DNA of 64,000 nt from Streptomyces sp. SID12488. GTDB lineage: Bacteria > Actinomycetota > Actinomycetes > Streptomycetales > Streptomycetaceae. Where the stretch lies: assembly GCF_010548275.1 (NCBI RefSeq), contig NZ_JAAGLT010000020.1, positions 104,911 to 168,910 on the forward strand, read 5' to 3'. Shown one piece after another: positions 1-8,202 of this stretch; position 1 is the stretch's first letter; the number at the start of each line of letters is the position of its first letter. A program made the translations under genes and the position numbers. Below the pieces are notes generated by a model, which had not been told where the DNA came from, made no database searches, and worked only from the letters and a program-made list of their open reading frames with translations.

Positions 1-1054
1 CGAGCGAGGTCGCGACCAGGGAGAGGTGGTCGTCGTCCCCGGTGACCGTCGCCGCTGCGAGGGCCGCCACGCAGACCGCGTGACCGACGCTGTGCCAGCC
101 GTGCGGCCAGGACCAGCCGTAGTGGCCGCCGTACCAGCGGCCCTCCAGCCGACTGCCGACGACCCCGTCCGGGCCCGCGTTGTCCGGGACGATCCCCTGG
201 TTCGCCCGGGTGCGCTCGCGCCACGCGCCCACGTACTCGACGATCCAGTCGCGGTAGCGCTCGTCGCCGGACAGGATCCAGGCGTTGAGGACCAGTCCCG
301 CCGCGCCGAGGTTGACCGCGGTGTCGCCGGTGCCCATCCGGTCCCGCATCTGCGGGCCGAGACGCGGATCCGCGGAGAGGGGGAACGGACCGCCGTCCGC
401 CTCGGGGATCCACTCGAGCGGAAAGCCGTACGTCTCGGCCTCCTTGAGCATCCAGGGATAGACGTCGCCGTCGAACAGGCCCTGGCGGTCGGGGTCGCTG
501 CCGTTGTGCGGGCCGGTGATGACGCGGTGTTCGGGATCGTAGTTGCCCTTGGTCGGGTCTACGTACAACTCGGCGAAGCGCAGGGCGCGTTCGGACCAGC
601 GCTCGGGCGCGGCCATGCACAGGAAGTAGAGCAGGAGGAGGCTCTCGCCCTGGTGGAACCAGTCGTAGCCGCGTTCGTACTCGTCGCGCAGCATGTCCAG
701 TTCGGTGAGCTGCCGGGTCACGCCCTCCCAGTGCTTCTCACTGGCGGGCAGCAGGTCGTCGGCGCCGCCGAGGAGGTACAACTGCGGCCAGTTGAAGAAC
801 ACTTCGTAGAAGTCGTCCACGCCGTCGCGGGTGGTGAGCCGGCCGGAGTAGTTGAGGCGGCCGTCCGGGCCGGTGAAGTCGCGGGCGAAGCGGCGCCAGG
901 CGTGGTCGAGGAGCTCGAACAGGGCCCGCTGGGACACGGCCCAGCCCGGTGGTTCGAGCACCGGGACCCGGGCCTGGACCTCGGGCGGCGCGGCCGGGTG
1001 GGCGGGGGCCGGAGCGTCCTCACCCGACGTGCGGTCGGAAGAGCTGAGGGGCAT
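1..1054 (-). CDS. unrecognised enzyme, probable alpha/alpha-barrel carbohydrate-active protein (partial, C-terminus outside window)
   Basis: The reading frame starts at ATG 1054 (GGAG about 10 nt upstream) and is open to the window edge, so at least 351 residues are present and the C-terminus is missing. I do not recognise a named family. It has no signal peptide; the start is MPLSSSDRTSGED, then a Pro/Ala-rich stretch. The body is rich in Trp, Tyr and Asp with helical repeats (motifs DDFYEVFFNWPQLYLLGG, YDWFHQGESLLLLYF, GHYGWSWPHGWH), the look of alpha/alpha-toroid enzymes acting on sugars or terpenoids. It lies downstream of a sugar ABC importer on the same strand, 107 bp after the permease stop, so a role in processing the imported glycoside is inferred. 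The exact activity is unknown. Confidence 0.6.
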   Translation of the reverse strand, partial: MPLSSSDRTSGEDAPAPAHPAAPPEVQARVPVLEPPGWAVSQRALFELLDHAWRRFARDFTGPDGRLNYSGRLTTRDGVDDFYEVFFNWPQLYLLGGADDLLPASEKHWEGVTRQLTELDMLRDEYERGYDWFHQGESLLLLYFLCMAAPERWSERALRFAELYVDPTKGNYDPEHRVITGPHNGSDPDRQGLFDGDVYPWMLKEAETYGFPLEWIPEADGGPFPLSADPRLGPQMRDRMGTGDTAVNLGAAGLVLNAWILSGDERYRDWIVEYVGAWRERTRANQGIVPDNAGPDGVVGSRLEGRWYGGHYGWSWPHGWHSVGHAVCVAALAAATVTGDDDHLSLVATSL

Positions 1055-1161
1055 GGGAAGGATCTCCGTTCGGGGTGGTGGCGAGGTGCGCACGCAGGGG
1101 ACGACGGGCCGGGCGGACGGGTATCGGCTCGGGCGTCATGAGTGGAGCCGTGGTCCGGGGT

Positions 1162-2073
1162 CTACTCCTTGGTGGCTCCGGCGAGCATTCCGCTGACCAG
1201 GAAGCGCTGGGCGAACAGGAAGACGACCAGTACCGGTGTGATGGCCAGCAGCGTGGCCAGTGCCAGCTGCGGGCGCTCGATCGCGGTCGTACCGACGGCC
1301 GGGTTGAAGGACGGCACGTTGCTGAGCAGGCTTCCGACCCCCACCTGGATCGGCATCTGGTCGCTCTCGGGGAGCATCACGTACGGCAGGAAGTAGTTGG
1401 TCCAGTTGGCGACGAAGCTGAAGAAGCCCACAAGGGCGATGACGGGGGTCGCCAGCGGCAGCGCGATGTGCCGGAAGACGCCGAACTCCGAGCAGCCGTC
1501 CATCCGTGCCGCCGCCAGGAGATCCTTCGGTACGGCGGTGCTGAAGTAGATGTACGTCAGATACACGCCGAACGGGTAGAACGAGTACGGCAGGATGATC
1601 GACCACATCGACCCGATCAGGTGCACCGCGTTGATCTCCAGGAACAGCGGCACCACCAGCGTCGCGGTCGGCATGAGCATCACGACCAGGGTCGAGACGA
1701 GCAGCGCGTGCCGGCCACGGAACTCCGTCATGGCCAGGGCGTACCCCGCCGGTACGGCCACGCAGAGCGTGATGACCAGCGAGATCACCGCGTAGAGCGT
1801 GGAGTTGCCGAGCCACTGCAGGACGGCGTGGTCCTGGAACGCCGTGAGGGCGTCCCAGTTGGTCTTGAAGGCGTGCCAGGAGCCGAAGGACAGCGGGCTG
1901 CCGTGCACGAGTTGCTGGTCGGTCTTGGTCGCCGCGAGGGCGAGCCACAGCACCGGCAGCACGAAGAACACCATGAACACGGCCAGTACGGAGCCGGTCA
2001 GCAGGCGGGGCGCGAGGCGGCTCGGGGAGCGGGGGCGCCGCCGCTCGGAGGCCTGGTGGTGCGCTCGGCTCAT
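1162..2073 (-). CDS. carbohydrate ABC transporter permease (CUT1, MalG-like)
   Basis: This 303-residue inner-membrane permease has about six hydrophobic helices. The binding-protein-dependent transport signature near the C-terminal third (EAA-loop-like region around DLLAAARMDGCSEFGVFRHIALP) docks to the ATPase. I chose ATG 2073 (MSRAHHQ), which places a short basic tail before the first helix; starts further upstream would overlap the preceding permease. It is the third gene of a binding protein-permease-permease operon. There is no ATPase gene in the unit; in Streptomyces many CUT1 importers share the common ATPase MsiK (family knowledge). The sugar cannot be assigned from sequence. Confidence 0.88.
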   Translation of the reverse strand: MSRAHHQASERRRPRSPSRLAPRLLTGSVLAVFMVFFVLPVLWLALAATKTDQQLVHGSPLSFGSWHAFKTNWDALTAFQDHAVLQWLGNSTLYAVISLVITLCVAVPAGYALAMTEFRGRHALLVSTLVVMLMPTATLVVPLFLEINAVHLIGSMWSIILPYSFYPFGVYLTYIYFSTAVPKDLLAAARMDGCSEFGVFRHIALPLATPVIALVGFFSFVANWTNYFLPYVMLPESDQMPIQVGVGSLLSNVPSFNPAVGTTAIERPQLALATLLAITPVLVVFLFAQRFLVSGMLAGATKE

Positions 2074-2128
2074 GACGCTTGGTTCCCGTTCCGTGCGTGG
2101 TGTGACGGTGGCCGGTCCGGCAGGGGTC

Positions 2129-3043
2129 CTAGTCGGCATCGAAGAACCCCGACCGTGCGACGAAGACCGCGGCGGCCGACACACTGACGACCAGAAGCTC
2201 CACCGAGACCGCGGCGGCACCGTTGATGTTGTTCATCTGGAAGGCGAAGTCGTACGTCAGCTGGTTCAGCGAGTAGTCGCGTCCGGCGACGCCCACGCTG
2301 GCGAGGGAGAGCAACTGCGGTTCCACGAACAGCTGGGCGCCGCCCGCGAAGGCCAGGATCACCATGTACACGATCCACTTGCGGAGCATGGGGATCTGCA
2401 CACGCCAGGCGGTCTGCCAGGCGCTCGCGCCGTCGATGCGGGCGGCTTCCATGACGTCCTTGGGGATGTTGTTCAGCGCGCCGTAGATGACGACGATCCA
2501 GCCGCCCGCGCCGGTCCAGAACGCGATGACCGTGAACAACAGCGGCAGGTTCCCGGGTGCGATGACCTCACCGAAGGTGTGGAATCCCAGCGTGCCCAGC
2601 AGTGAGCTGACCGGGCTCACCGCGGGGTCGAGCATGAACAGCCACACCAGCACGCTCGCGGCCCCGGCGAGGGCACCGGGGATGTAGAAGAGGAAGCGCA
2701 GGGACTTGCTGACGGCGCCCGAGGCGAGACGGTGCAGCAGCAGCGCCAGGGCCACCACGAACACCACGAGCGAGACCAGCCAGAACAGGAGGTACAGCGC
2801 GACATGGCCGACGGCGTCCAGGAAGCGGAAGTCCTGTGCCGTGGTGATGAAGTTGGTGAAGCCGGTGAAAGTGCCGCCGGCGTCGGTGAAGGCGAAGTAG
2901 ACGGCGTATCCGGTCGGCAGGATGCCGAACGCGATCAGCAGGAGCACGTAGCAGGCGACGAAGGCGACGCCGGCCCGGCTCTGCCGGGCGACGCCGCGAG
3001 GGCGCCGCCGGGCAGAGCCGGCCGAAGGGTGGGCGGCGGTCAC
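2129..3043 (-). CDS. carbohydrate ABC transporter permease (CUT1, MalF-like)
   Basis: A 304-residue sugar permease with six predicted helices and the EAA-type motif (DVMEAARIDGASAWQTAWRV). The start is GTG 3043, which overlaps the TGA of the upstream binding-protein gene by four bases (GTGA), so translation is probably coupled. A longer frame upstream is only the shadow of the binding-protein gene. It would form the transmembrane heterodimer with the next permease (1162-2073) and take substrate from the lipoprotein encoded just upstream. Confidence 0.88.
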   Translation of the reverse strand: MTAAHPSAGSARRRPRGVARQSRAGVAFVACYVLLLIAFGILPTGYAVYFAFTDAGGTFTGFTNFITTAQDFRFLDAVGHVALYLLFWLVSLVVFVVALALLLHRLASGAVSKSLRFLFYIPGALAGAASVLVWLFMLDPAVSPVSSLLGTLGFHTFGEVIAPGNLPLLFTVIAFWTGAGGWIVVIYGALNNIPKDVMEAARIDGASAWQTAWRVQIPMLRKWIVYMVILAFAGGAQLFVEPQLLSLASVGVAGRDYSLNQLTYDFAFQMNNINGAAAVSVELLVVSVSAAAVFVARSGFFDAD

Positions 3044-4401
3044 TGGGAGACCTTGTATCCGTTGGACTTGGCGTACTTGGTGATGGAGTCCTGCCAGGCG
3101 GGCAGCATCGAGGCGATGGACTTGCCCTGGGTGATGCCGGGCTTGACGGTGGCCGCCCAGATCGCCTCCTGGCTGAACTGGCCCGAGCCCCACTGCGGCC
3201 AGACCTGGGAGGAGGCGTCCTTGAGCGCGCCCAGGTCACTGGCGAAGTAGCCGGAGGCGTCCTGCCCCTTCAGCCAGGCCTCGGCCGCGGGTGCGTAGGC
3301 CGGGTAGCCGGGTGCCTTCTCGCCCTGGTAGGCGTTGTCGGTGGTGACCCACTTGAGGAAGTCGGTGGCCGCCTTGATGTGGGTGGAGTGCTGGGACAGC
3401 AGCCAGGTGCCGCCGCCGACGTTGCCGGTGGAGGGCGAGCCGTCTCCCTGCCACTGCGGTATGGGAGCCGCCGCGATCTGCTTGGCGGGGACCTTGAGGG
3501 TGTCCCGGAACATCGCGCCGCCGAACCAGGCAGGGCCAGGCATGAGCAGGACCTTGTCGGCCTGGTTCTTGCCGAAGTCGGTGCTGAAGACGCCGCTGAT
3601 GGACATGGACTTGTTCTTGATCAGCACGTCCAGCAGCTCGGCCATCTTGGTGCAGGCCTCGCTGGTGGTGTTCACCGAGACGGACTTGGGCCCGGTGATG
3701 TCGTTGGCGCCGCACTTGCTCGCCCAGAGGTAGATCTCGGGGGTGAAGGAGTCACCGGCGTCGCCGACGAGGTACCCGGGGTGCTCCTTGGCGACCTTCT
3801 CACCGAGCTTCTGGTACTCCTCCCAGGTCGTCGGCAGCGTGTAGCCGAACTGCTTCAGCAGCGGCGCGTTGTACCAGAGCACCGCCTGGGAGAGGTCGTT
3901 GCGCAGGCAGTAGACGGTGCCGTCGACCGTGCAGACGTCGTTGGCGCCCTTCGCGAACTGCCCGACCGTCGCCCCGTCGACCAGGCCCTTGTTGAGGGGG
4001 GCGGCGAAGCCCGCGTCGACCGCCCAGCTGGCCTCGTTGTTCTGGGAACTGAAGACGACGTCCGGCCAGCCCTTGCCGGTGCGGTTGAAGAGCTGGACCT
4101 TTGTCTGCAGATAGTTCGAGCCGTTGGCGTCACCGTCGTAGCTGACGATGTCCAGCTGCACCTCGGGGTGCAGCTTCTGGTACAGCTTCGCGGCGTCCAT
4201 ACGGGTCGCGTCCACCCAGACGGTCAACGCGCCGTCCTTCTGCGGCGCCTGGGCGAAGCCGTCCTTGTCGGTCGTGCCGCCGGTGCCGCCGCCACAGGCG
4301 GAAACGGTCAGCAGCACGATGGCGGCGCACCCGGCCGGCAACGCCGTACGTCGGCGGCTGACGGCTCTTGGCCGGCTGGACGAAGCCTTGTTGACGGTCA
4401 T
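3040..4401 (-). CDS. extracellular sugar-binding lipoprotein of ABC transporter (family 1 SBP)
   Basis: The product has 453 residues. It starts with an arginine-rich n-region and hydrophobic stretch ending in the lipobox LTVSAC (Cys about residue 35), then a Gly/Thr-rich tether, as in actinobacterial lipoprotein binding proteins. The mature part shows family-1 solute-binding features (GALTVWVD near the start, ending around TKYAKSNGYKVSQ). The start is ATG 4401 with GGAG 8-9 nt upstream. It is the first gene of the importer operon, divergent from a GntR-family regulator, and would capture an oligosaccharide outside the membrane. A promoter-like TTGACG/TAATTT pair lies about 100 bp upstream. 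Confidence 0.9.
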   Translation of the reverse strand: MTVNKASSSRPRAVSRRRTALPAGCAAIVLLTVSACGGGTGGTTDKDGFAQAPQKDGALTVWVDATRMDAAKLYQKLHPEVQLDIVSYDGDANGSNYLQTKVQLFNRTGKGWPDVVFSSQNNEASWAVDAGFAAPLNKGLVDGATVGQFAKGANDVCTVDGTVYCLRNDLSQAVLWYNAPLLKQFGYTLPTTWEEYQKLGEKVAKEHPGYLVGDAGDSFTPEIYLWASKCGANDITGPKSVSVNTTSEACTKMAELLDVLIKNKSMSISGVFSTDFGKNQADKVLLMPGPAWFGGAMFRDTLKVPAKQIAAAPIPQWQGDGSPSTGNVGGGTWLLSQHSTHIKAATDFLKWVTTDNAYQGEKAPGYPAYAPAAEAWLKGQDASGYFASDLGALKDASSQVWPQWGSGQFSQEAIWAATVKPGITQGKSIASMLPAWQDSITKYAKSNGYKVSQ

Positions 4402-4496
4402 GAGTGACTCCACTGAGTGTGCATGGATGGGGTGACGCCGAGCCGTCCCGGGCGGGCGTCGGGCGCTGAAGGTGACGGGACCAACACCTCGCGGTG

Positions 4497-4527
4497 AAAT
4501 TAGCCGCCTTATCGATGGGTACGTCAA
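4497..4527 (-). promoter_or_regulatory. candidate promoter of the sugar importer operon
   Basis: On the minus strand TTGACG (4527-4522) is followed after 19 nt by TAATTT (4502-4497). The spacing is slightly long for a vegetative sigma promoter. It sits about 96 bp upstream of the binding-protein start codon. Inference from consensus only. Confidence 0.35.
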
Positions 4528-4584
4528 GGGGGTGTGCAGCGTTCTTTTCCTGGGTTCTGGTCGATGACGTAGGGGTTGAGCGGC

Positions 4585-4599
4585 TTTATGTCCCATAAA
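4585..4599. promoter_or_regulatory. dyad TTTATG-N3-CATAAA, candidate GntR operator
   Basis: A perfect 6-bp inverted repeat with a 3-bp spacer in the divergent promoter region between the importer operon and the FadR-type regulator. GntR/FadR regulators typically bind short AT-containing dyads of this size (family knowledge). A second dyad of the same architecture lies at 4650-4666. Confidence 0.4.
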
Positions 4600-4649
4600 T
4601 CGCTTATTTTCTCACCCTTCCCCGGACTTACGGCGGGGCTTCCTTGTGA

Positions 4650-4666
4650 AATGAGTACGACTTATT
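4650..4666. promoter_or_regulatory. dyad AATGAGT-N3-ACTTATT, second candidate GntR operator
   Basis: Seven-base arms with one mismatch around a 3-bp spacer, centred 66 bp from the dyad at 4585-4599 and 77 bp before the regulator start codon. Its position fits autoregulation. Confidence 0.33.
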
Positions 4667-4742
4667 GTGGGCCTGGGGTACGATCAGCGAGGCTCCTCGG
4701 CGATCAGTCGCGTTCGCCGCAGTCACCCCGGAGGCAGCACAC

Positions 4743-5540
4743 ATGAACGACACGCCAGCGACCGAAGCGGCCGCGCCGGCGCAGACCCTTCCCGCCCCGG
4801 CAACAGCGGTGAACGGCTCGGACGAACGGCGTGACTACCGCCCCGGGTACGAGATCGTGGCGGAGCGGATCCTCGAGTACATCGCCGAGGCGCGGATGGT
4901 GGCGGGTGACCGGCTGCCCACGGAGATCGATCTGGCCCAGACGCTGAACACCAGCCGAGCAGTGGTGCGGGAAGCCGTGAAGATCCTCTCGGCGCTCGGC
5001 CGCGTGCGGGCCCACAAGGGGCGGGGGCTGTTCGTCGCGGACGACGAGGGCATGCTCATCACCAGCCGGTGGGGAGGTTTCTTCCGTCCCGTCGACATCG
5101 ACCACGTCCTGATGCTGTTCGAGTTCCGCAGGGTCCAGGAGATGGCCGCCAGCAGCCTCGCGGCCACCCGTGCCACCCCTTCCGAGCTGCGTGCCATCGA
5201 GGTCGCCATGCAGCAGTGCCGGCACGGATTCGTCCACGGCCAGGTCGACGTCTTCAACCAGGCGGACGACGACTTCCACGCGGCCGTGACCGCCGCCTCG
5301 CACAACACCTTCCTCGCCAGTGCCGTGCGCGACGCACGACGACTGCAGCGGCAGTCCAGCGCCATCGGCATCCACGACACGCTGGGCGAGAACACCGAGT
5401 TCGCTGTCGAGGAACACGAGGCGATCTACCGGGCCATCCGCGACGGCCGCCCCGAGGAAGCCGCCGAGGCCACCGCGGCACACCTCGACAGGACCCTGGA
5501 GGATTACCGGCGTGAGATCCAGCGGCGCCTGTTCGGATAA
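4743..5540 (+). CDS. FadR-subfamily GntR transcriptional regulator (FCD domain)
   Basis: A 265-residue DNA-binding regulator. After a 35-residue Ala/Pro-rich leader comes a winged helix-turn-helix (about residues 40-105; motifs GDRLPTEIDLAQTLNTSRAVVREAVKILSALG and a wing KGRGLFV), then an all-helical FCD ligand domain with metal-ligand-type residues in DDDFHAAVTAASHN and the C-terminal EEHEAIYRAI and TAAHLDRTLEDY helices. The start is ATG 4743 with GGAGG 9 nt upstream. It is divergent from the sugar importer, so it probably represses that operon in response to a carboxylate or sugar acid. The ligand is unknown. Confidence 0.88.
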   Translation: MNDTPATEAAAPAQTLPAPATAVNGSDERRDYRPGYEIVAERILEYIAEARMVAGDRLPTEIDLAQTLNTSRAVVREAVKILSALGRVRAHKGRGLFVADDEGMLITSRWGGFFRPVDIDHVLMLFEFRRVQEMAASSLAATRATPSELRAIEVAMQQCRHGFVHGQVDVFNQADDDFHAAVTAASHNTFLASAVRDARRLQRQSSAIGIHDTLGENTEFAVEEHEAIYRAIRDGRPEEAAEATAAHLDRTLEDYRREIQRRLFG

Positions 5541-6002
5541 CAGCTGAACATGTGAGCCCCGCCCCGGCGGCCGGAAGCCGACAGCGGCAGAAAGCGCCCC
5601 CGGGCGCTCTCGCCTCTGCGGCTTCGCCGGAACGGGGGAAATCTCCGTACGCTTTCCACGCAAAAAAATCGCGGCGGCATCGTACTCCGGCTGGTCCGGG
5701 AACGCCCGAGTCGTCGTGCCGGTGAGTGCCCGCCGTACGCGGGGCGGCCCCGCGAGTCACCAGCGCGACGGCAGCAACGCCCTGAACAGGACTTTCTTTC
5801 CCTCGTCCGCGCCCAGCGGCTGTTCCGCCACGGCCTGGAACGCCTCGCGTGCGGCGGTCGGAAGGGAGACGCGAAGTCTCCTCGCCGGATCGGGACTCGG
5901 GCCGTTCGGCCGCTGTGGAGAACACGGGCCTCCTGACGCCCGTACCCTTTCCATGTCTACGGCGTCACATAGCGGGCGCCAAACCACTGGAGGCAACACC
6001 CC
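5541..6002. other. 462-bp intergenic region between regulator and rpoA
   Basis: No convincing gene. There is a GC-rich hairpin (AGCGCCC at 5593-5599 and GGGCGCT at 5602-5608, with outer GCAGA/TCTGC arms at 5587-5591 and 5615-5619) that may terminate the regulator transcript. The 40 bp before rpoA hold its ribosome-binding site. A short minus-strand frame ending at 5757 looks weakly protein-like but could not be assigned. Confidence 0.5.
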
Positions 6003-7025
6003 GTGCTGATTGCTCAGCGTCCATCCCTGACCGAAGAAGTCGTCGACGAGTTCCGCTCCCGGTTCGTCATCGAGCCGCTGGAGCCGGGCTTCGGCTACAC
6101 CCTCGGGAACTCTCTGCGTCGTACGCTCCTCTCCTCGATCCCGGGTGCGGCGGTCACGTCCATCCGCGTCGACGGTGTCCTGCACGAGTTCACCACCGTG
6201 CCGGGCGTCAAGGAGGACGTCACCGACCTGATCCTCAACATCAAGCAGCTGGTCGTCTCCTCGGAGCAGGACGAGCCGGTCGTGATGTACCTGCGCAAGC
6301 AGGGCCCGGGCGTCGTCACGGCCGCGGACATCGCGCCGCCGGCCGGTGTCGAGGTGCACAACCCCGACCTCGTCCTCGCCACGCTCAACGGCAAGGGCAA
6401 GCTGGAGATGGAGCTGACCGTCGAGCGCGGTCGCGGCTACGTCTCCGCCGTGCAGAACAAGCAGGTCGGTCAGGAGATCGGGCGTATCCCGGTCGACTCG
6501 ATCTACTCGCCGGTTCTCAAGGTCACGTACAAGGTCGAGGCCACGCGTGTCGAGCAGCGCACCGACTTCGACAAGCTGATCGTCGACATCGAGACCAAGC
6601 AGGCCATGCGTCCCCGTGACGCCATGGCGTCGGCCGGTAAGACGCTGGTCGAGCTGTTCGGGCTCGCCCGTGAGCTCAACATCGACGCCGAGGGCATCGA
6701 CATGGGCCCGTCCCCGACGGACGCCGCCCTCGCCGCCGATCTGGTGCTGCCGATCGAGGAGCTCGACCTCACCGTCCGCTCGTACAACTGCCTGAAGCGT
6801 GAGGGCGTCCACTCCGTGGGCGAGCTCGTCGCCCGCTCCGAGGCCGACCTGCTGGACATCCGCAACTTCGGTGCGAAGTCCATCGACGAGGTCAAGGCGA
6901 AGCTGGCCGACATGGGCCTGGCCCTGAAGGACAGCCCGCCCGGATTCAACCCGACCGCCGCCGCCGACGCCTTCGGCGCGGACAACGACGCCGACGGCGG
7001 CTTCGTGGAGACCGAGCAGTACTGA
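6003..7025 (+). CDS. rpoA: DNA-directed RNA polymerase alpha subunit (orphan copy)
   Basis: A complete 340-residue alpha subunit. The N-terminal assembly domain (about 1-230; FGYTLGNSLRRTLLSSIPG, ERGRGYVSAVQNK) dimerises and scaffolds beta and beta-prime. An acidic linker follows (about 231-255), then the C-terminal domain (about 256-315; VRSYNCLKREGVHSVGELV, IRNFGAKSIDEV) that contacts UP elements and activators; the Arg and Asn equivalent to E. coli R265 and N268 are present in VRSYNCLK. The start is GTG 6003 with GGAGG 9 nt upstream. It is oddly placed: no rpsM, rpsK or rplQ is nearby, and it sits between a sugar-importer regulator and a catabolic reductase. Nothing in the sequence suggests inactivation. 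It may be a second copy, but the rest of the genome is not visible. Confidence 0.97.
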   Translation: MLIAQRPSLTEEVVDEFRSRFVIEPLEPGFGYTLGNSLRRTLLSSIPGAAVTSIRVDGVLHEFTTVPGVKEDVTDLILNIKQLVVSSEQDEPVVMYLRKQGPGVVTAADIAPPAGVEVHNPDLVLATLNGKGKLEMELTVERGRGYVSAVQNKQVGQEIGRIPVDSIYSPVLKVTYKVEATRVEQRTDFDKLIVDIETKQAMRPRDAMASAGKTLVELFGLARELNIDAEGIDMGPSPTDAALAADLVLPIEELDLTVRSYNCLKREGVHSVGELVARSEADLLDIRNFGAKSIDEVKAKLADMGLALKDSPPGFNPTAAADAFGADNDADGGFVETEQY

Positions 7026-7050
7026 ACACCGCGCCACCAGGCCCGTCACT

Positions 7051-7071
7051 CCGGTTCCGGTCTCGAACCGG
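7051..7071. terminator. hairpin downstream of rpoA
   Basis: CCGGTTC and GAACCGG form 7-bp arms around a 7-nt loop, 26 bp after the rpoA stop. A second inverted repeat (GGTCGGG/CCCGACC) follows at about 7112-7136. No T-run, as is usual in Streptomyces. Convergent with the reductase gene ending at 7182. Confidence 0.45.
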
Positions 7072-7181
7072 GTGCACGGGTCGGCGCGGATCCCTCGTAA
7101 GGGCCTCCCCGGTCGGGTCGGGGTAGTGCCCGACCGAAGGGATTCGGGGGGTGCCCTGGTCGTCGCTGGACGCGATCGGCG

Positions 7182-8183
7182 TCACAGATCGAGGACCAGG
7201 CGCCCCCCGCATGAGCGGGACACACAGATGAGCATGGTGTCGCCGGCGGCACGCTCGTCCTCGGTGAGCAGCGAGTCACGGTGGTCGGGCTTGCCGTCGA
7301 GTACGTCGGTCTCGCAGGTGCCGCAGGTACCTTCCCGGCAGGAGAAGTCGACCGCGATTCCCGCCGCCTCGACGGTCTCGAGCACCGAACGGTCCGCCGG
7401 CACGGTGAGGGTGAGCCCGGAACGGGCGAGCTCCACCTCGAACGCCTCGGCCGGGGCGCCGTCCCCGTCCCCGGCCTCGGCCGTCCGGGCCGGAGCGAAC
7501 CGCTCGACGCCCAGCGTGCCGGGCGGCCAGCCCGCACACTGCTCCTGAACCGCTTGCAGCAAGGGTTCGGGACCGCAGGCGTGCACCAGGGTGTCCGCCT
7601 CGGGCACGCCGAGGTGGGCGGCGAGGTCCAGCAGGCCGAACTCGTCCTGCGGACGGACGAGCACCCGGTCCCCGTACGGGGCGAGGCGGTCCAGGAACGC
7701 CATGGAGGTCCGGGTACGGCCCCCGTACAGCAGACGCCAGTCGGCACCCGCGGCCTCGGCGGCCTCGACCATGGGCAGGATGGGCGTGATACCGACGCCT
7801 CCGGCGATGAACAACTGGCGGGCGGCGGGCCGCAGCGGGAAGTTGTTCCGCGGCCCGCGGACCCGCACGGTGGCGCCTTTGCGGAGATGGTCGTGGACGT
7901 ACGCCGAGCCGCCCCGGCCCTGCGGCTCGCGCAGCACGGCGATCTGCCAGGCGTCGCGGTCGGCCGGGTCTCCGCACAGCGAGTACTGACGGATCAGTTC
8001 GCCCTCGTCGCCGTTCCCGCTGGTCCCGCCGTTCAGCAGTACGTCGATGTGGGCGCCCGGTGTCCAGGCGGGCAGTGTTCCGCCGTCGGGGCGGCGCAGG
8101 GTGAGGGAGACGACGTCGTCCGCTGCGAGGGTGCGGGCGGCCACCGTGAGGGTCGTCGGGGCCGGGGGCAACTGGTCGTTCAT
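7182..8183 (-). CDS. FMN/FAD-dependent oxygenase reductase with C-terminal [2Fe-2S] domain (phthalate-dioxygenase-reductase type)
   Basis: This 333-residue electron-transfer flavoprotein has a flavin-binding beta-barrel (RQYSLCGDP, about residues 65-73), an NAD-binding domain (IAGGVGITPILPM, about 130-142; HACGPEPLL, about 201-209) and a plant-type [2Fe-2S] ferredoxin domain at the C-terminus (CREGTCGTC plus a distal Cys in LICVSRSC). This order is that of class IA oxygenase reductases. It would pass electrons from NAD(P)H to one of the Rieske oxygenases of the island (19305-20714 or 25347-26654); neither has its own reductase, so it may serve both. Start ATG 8183; it is 19 bp downstream of the thiolase in the same direction. 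Confidence 0.9.
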   Translation of the reverse strand: MNDQLPPAPTTLTVAARTLAADDVVSLTLRRPDGGTLPAWTPGAHIDVLLNGGTSGNGDEGELIRQYSLCGDPADRDAWQIAVLREPQGRGGSAYVHDHLRKGATVRVRGPRNNFPLRPAARQLFIAGGVGITPILPMVEAAEAAGADWRLLYGGRTRTSMAFLDRLAPYGDRVLVRPQDEFGLLDLAAHLGVPEADTLVHACGPEPLLQAVQEQCAGWPPGTLGVERFAPARTAEAGDGDGAPAEAFEVELARSGLTLTVPADRSVLETVEAAGIAVDFSCREGTCGTCETDVLDGKPDHRDSLLTEDERAAGDTMLICVSRSCGGRLVLDL

Positions 8184-8202
8184 GATGGTTCAGCTCCGGG
8201 GT

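Noticed and set aside
26..1141. 371-codon plus-strand frame
   Set aside because: Antisense shadow of the partial enzyme on the minus strand; composition rich in Val, Gly, Arg and Ala with no domain.
5757..7049. 430-codon minus-strand frame covering rpoA
   Set aside because: Exact antisense of the conserved rpoA gene. Its last 40 codons (5757-5900, RRLRVSLPTAAREAF...) look mildly protein-like but no family or start could be supported.
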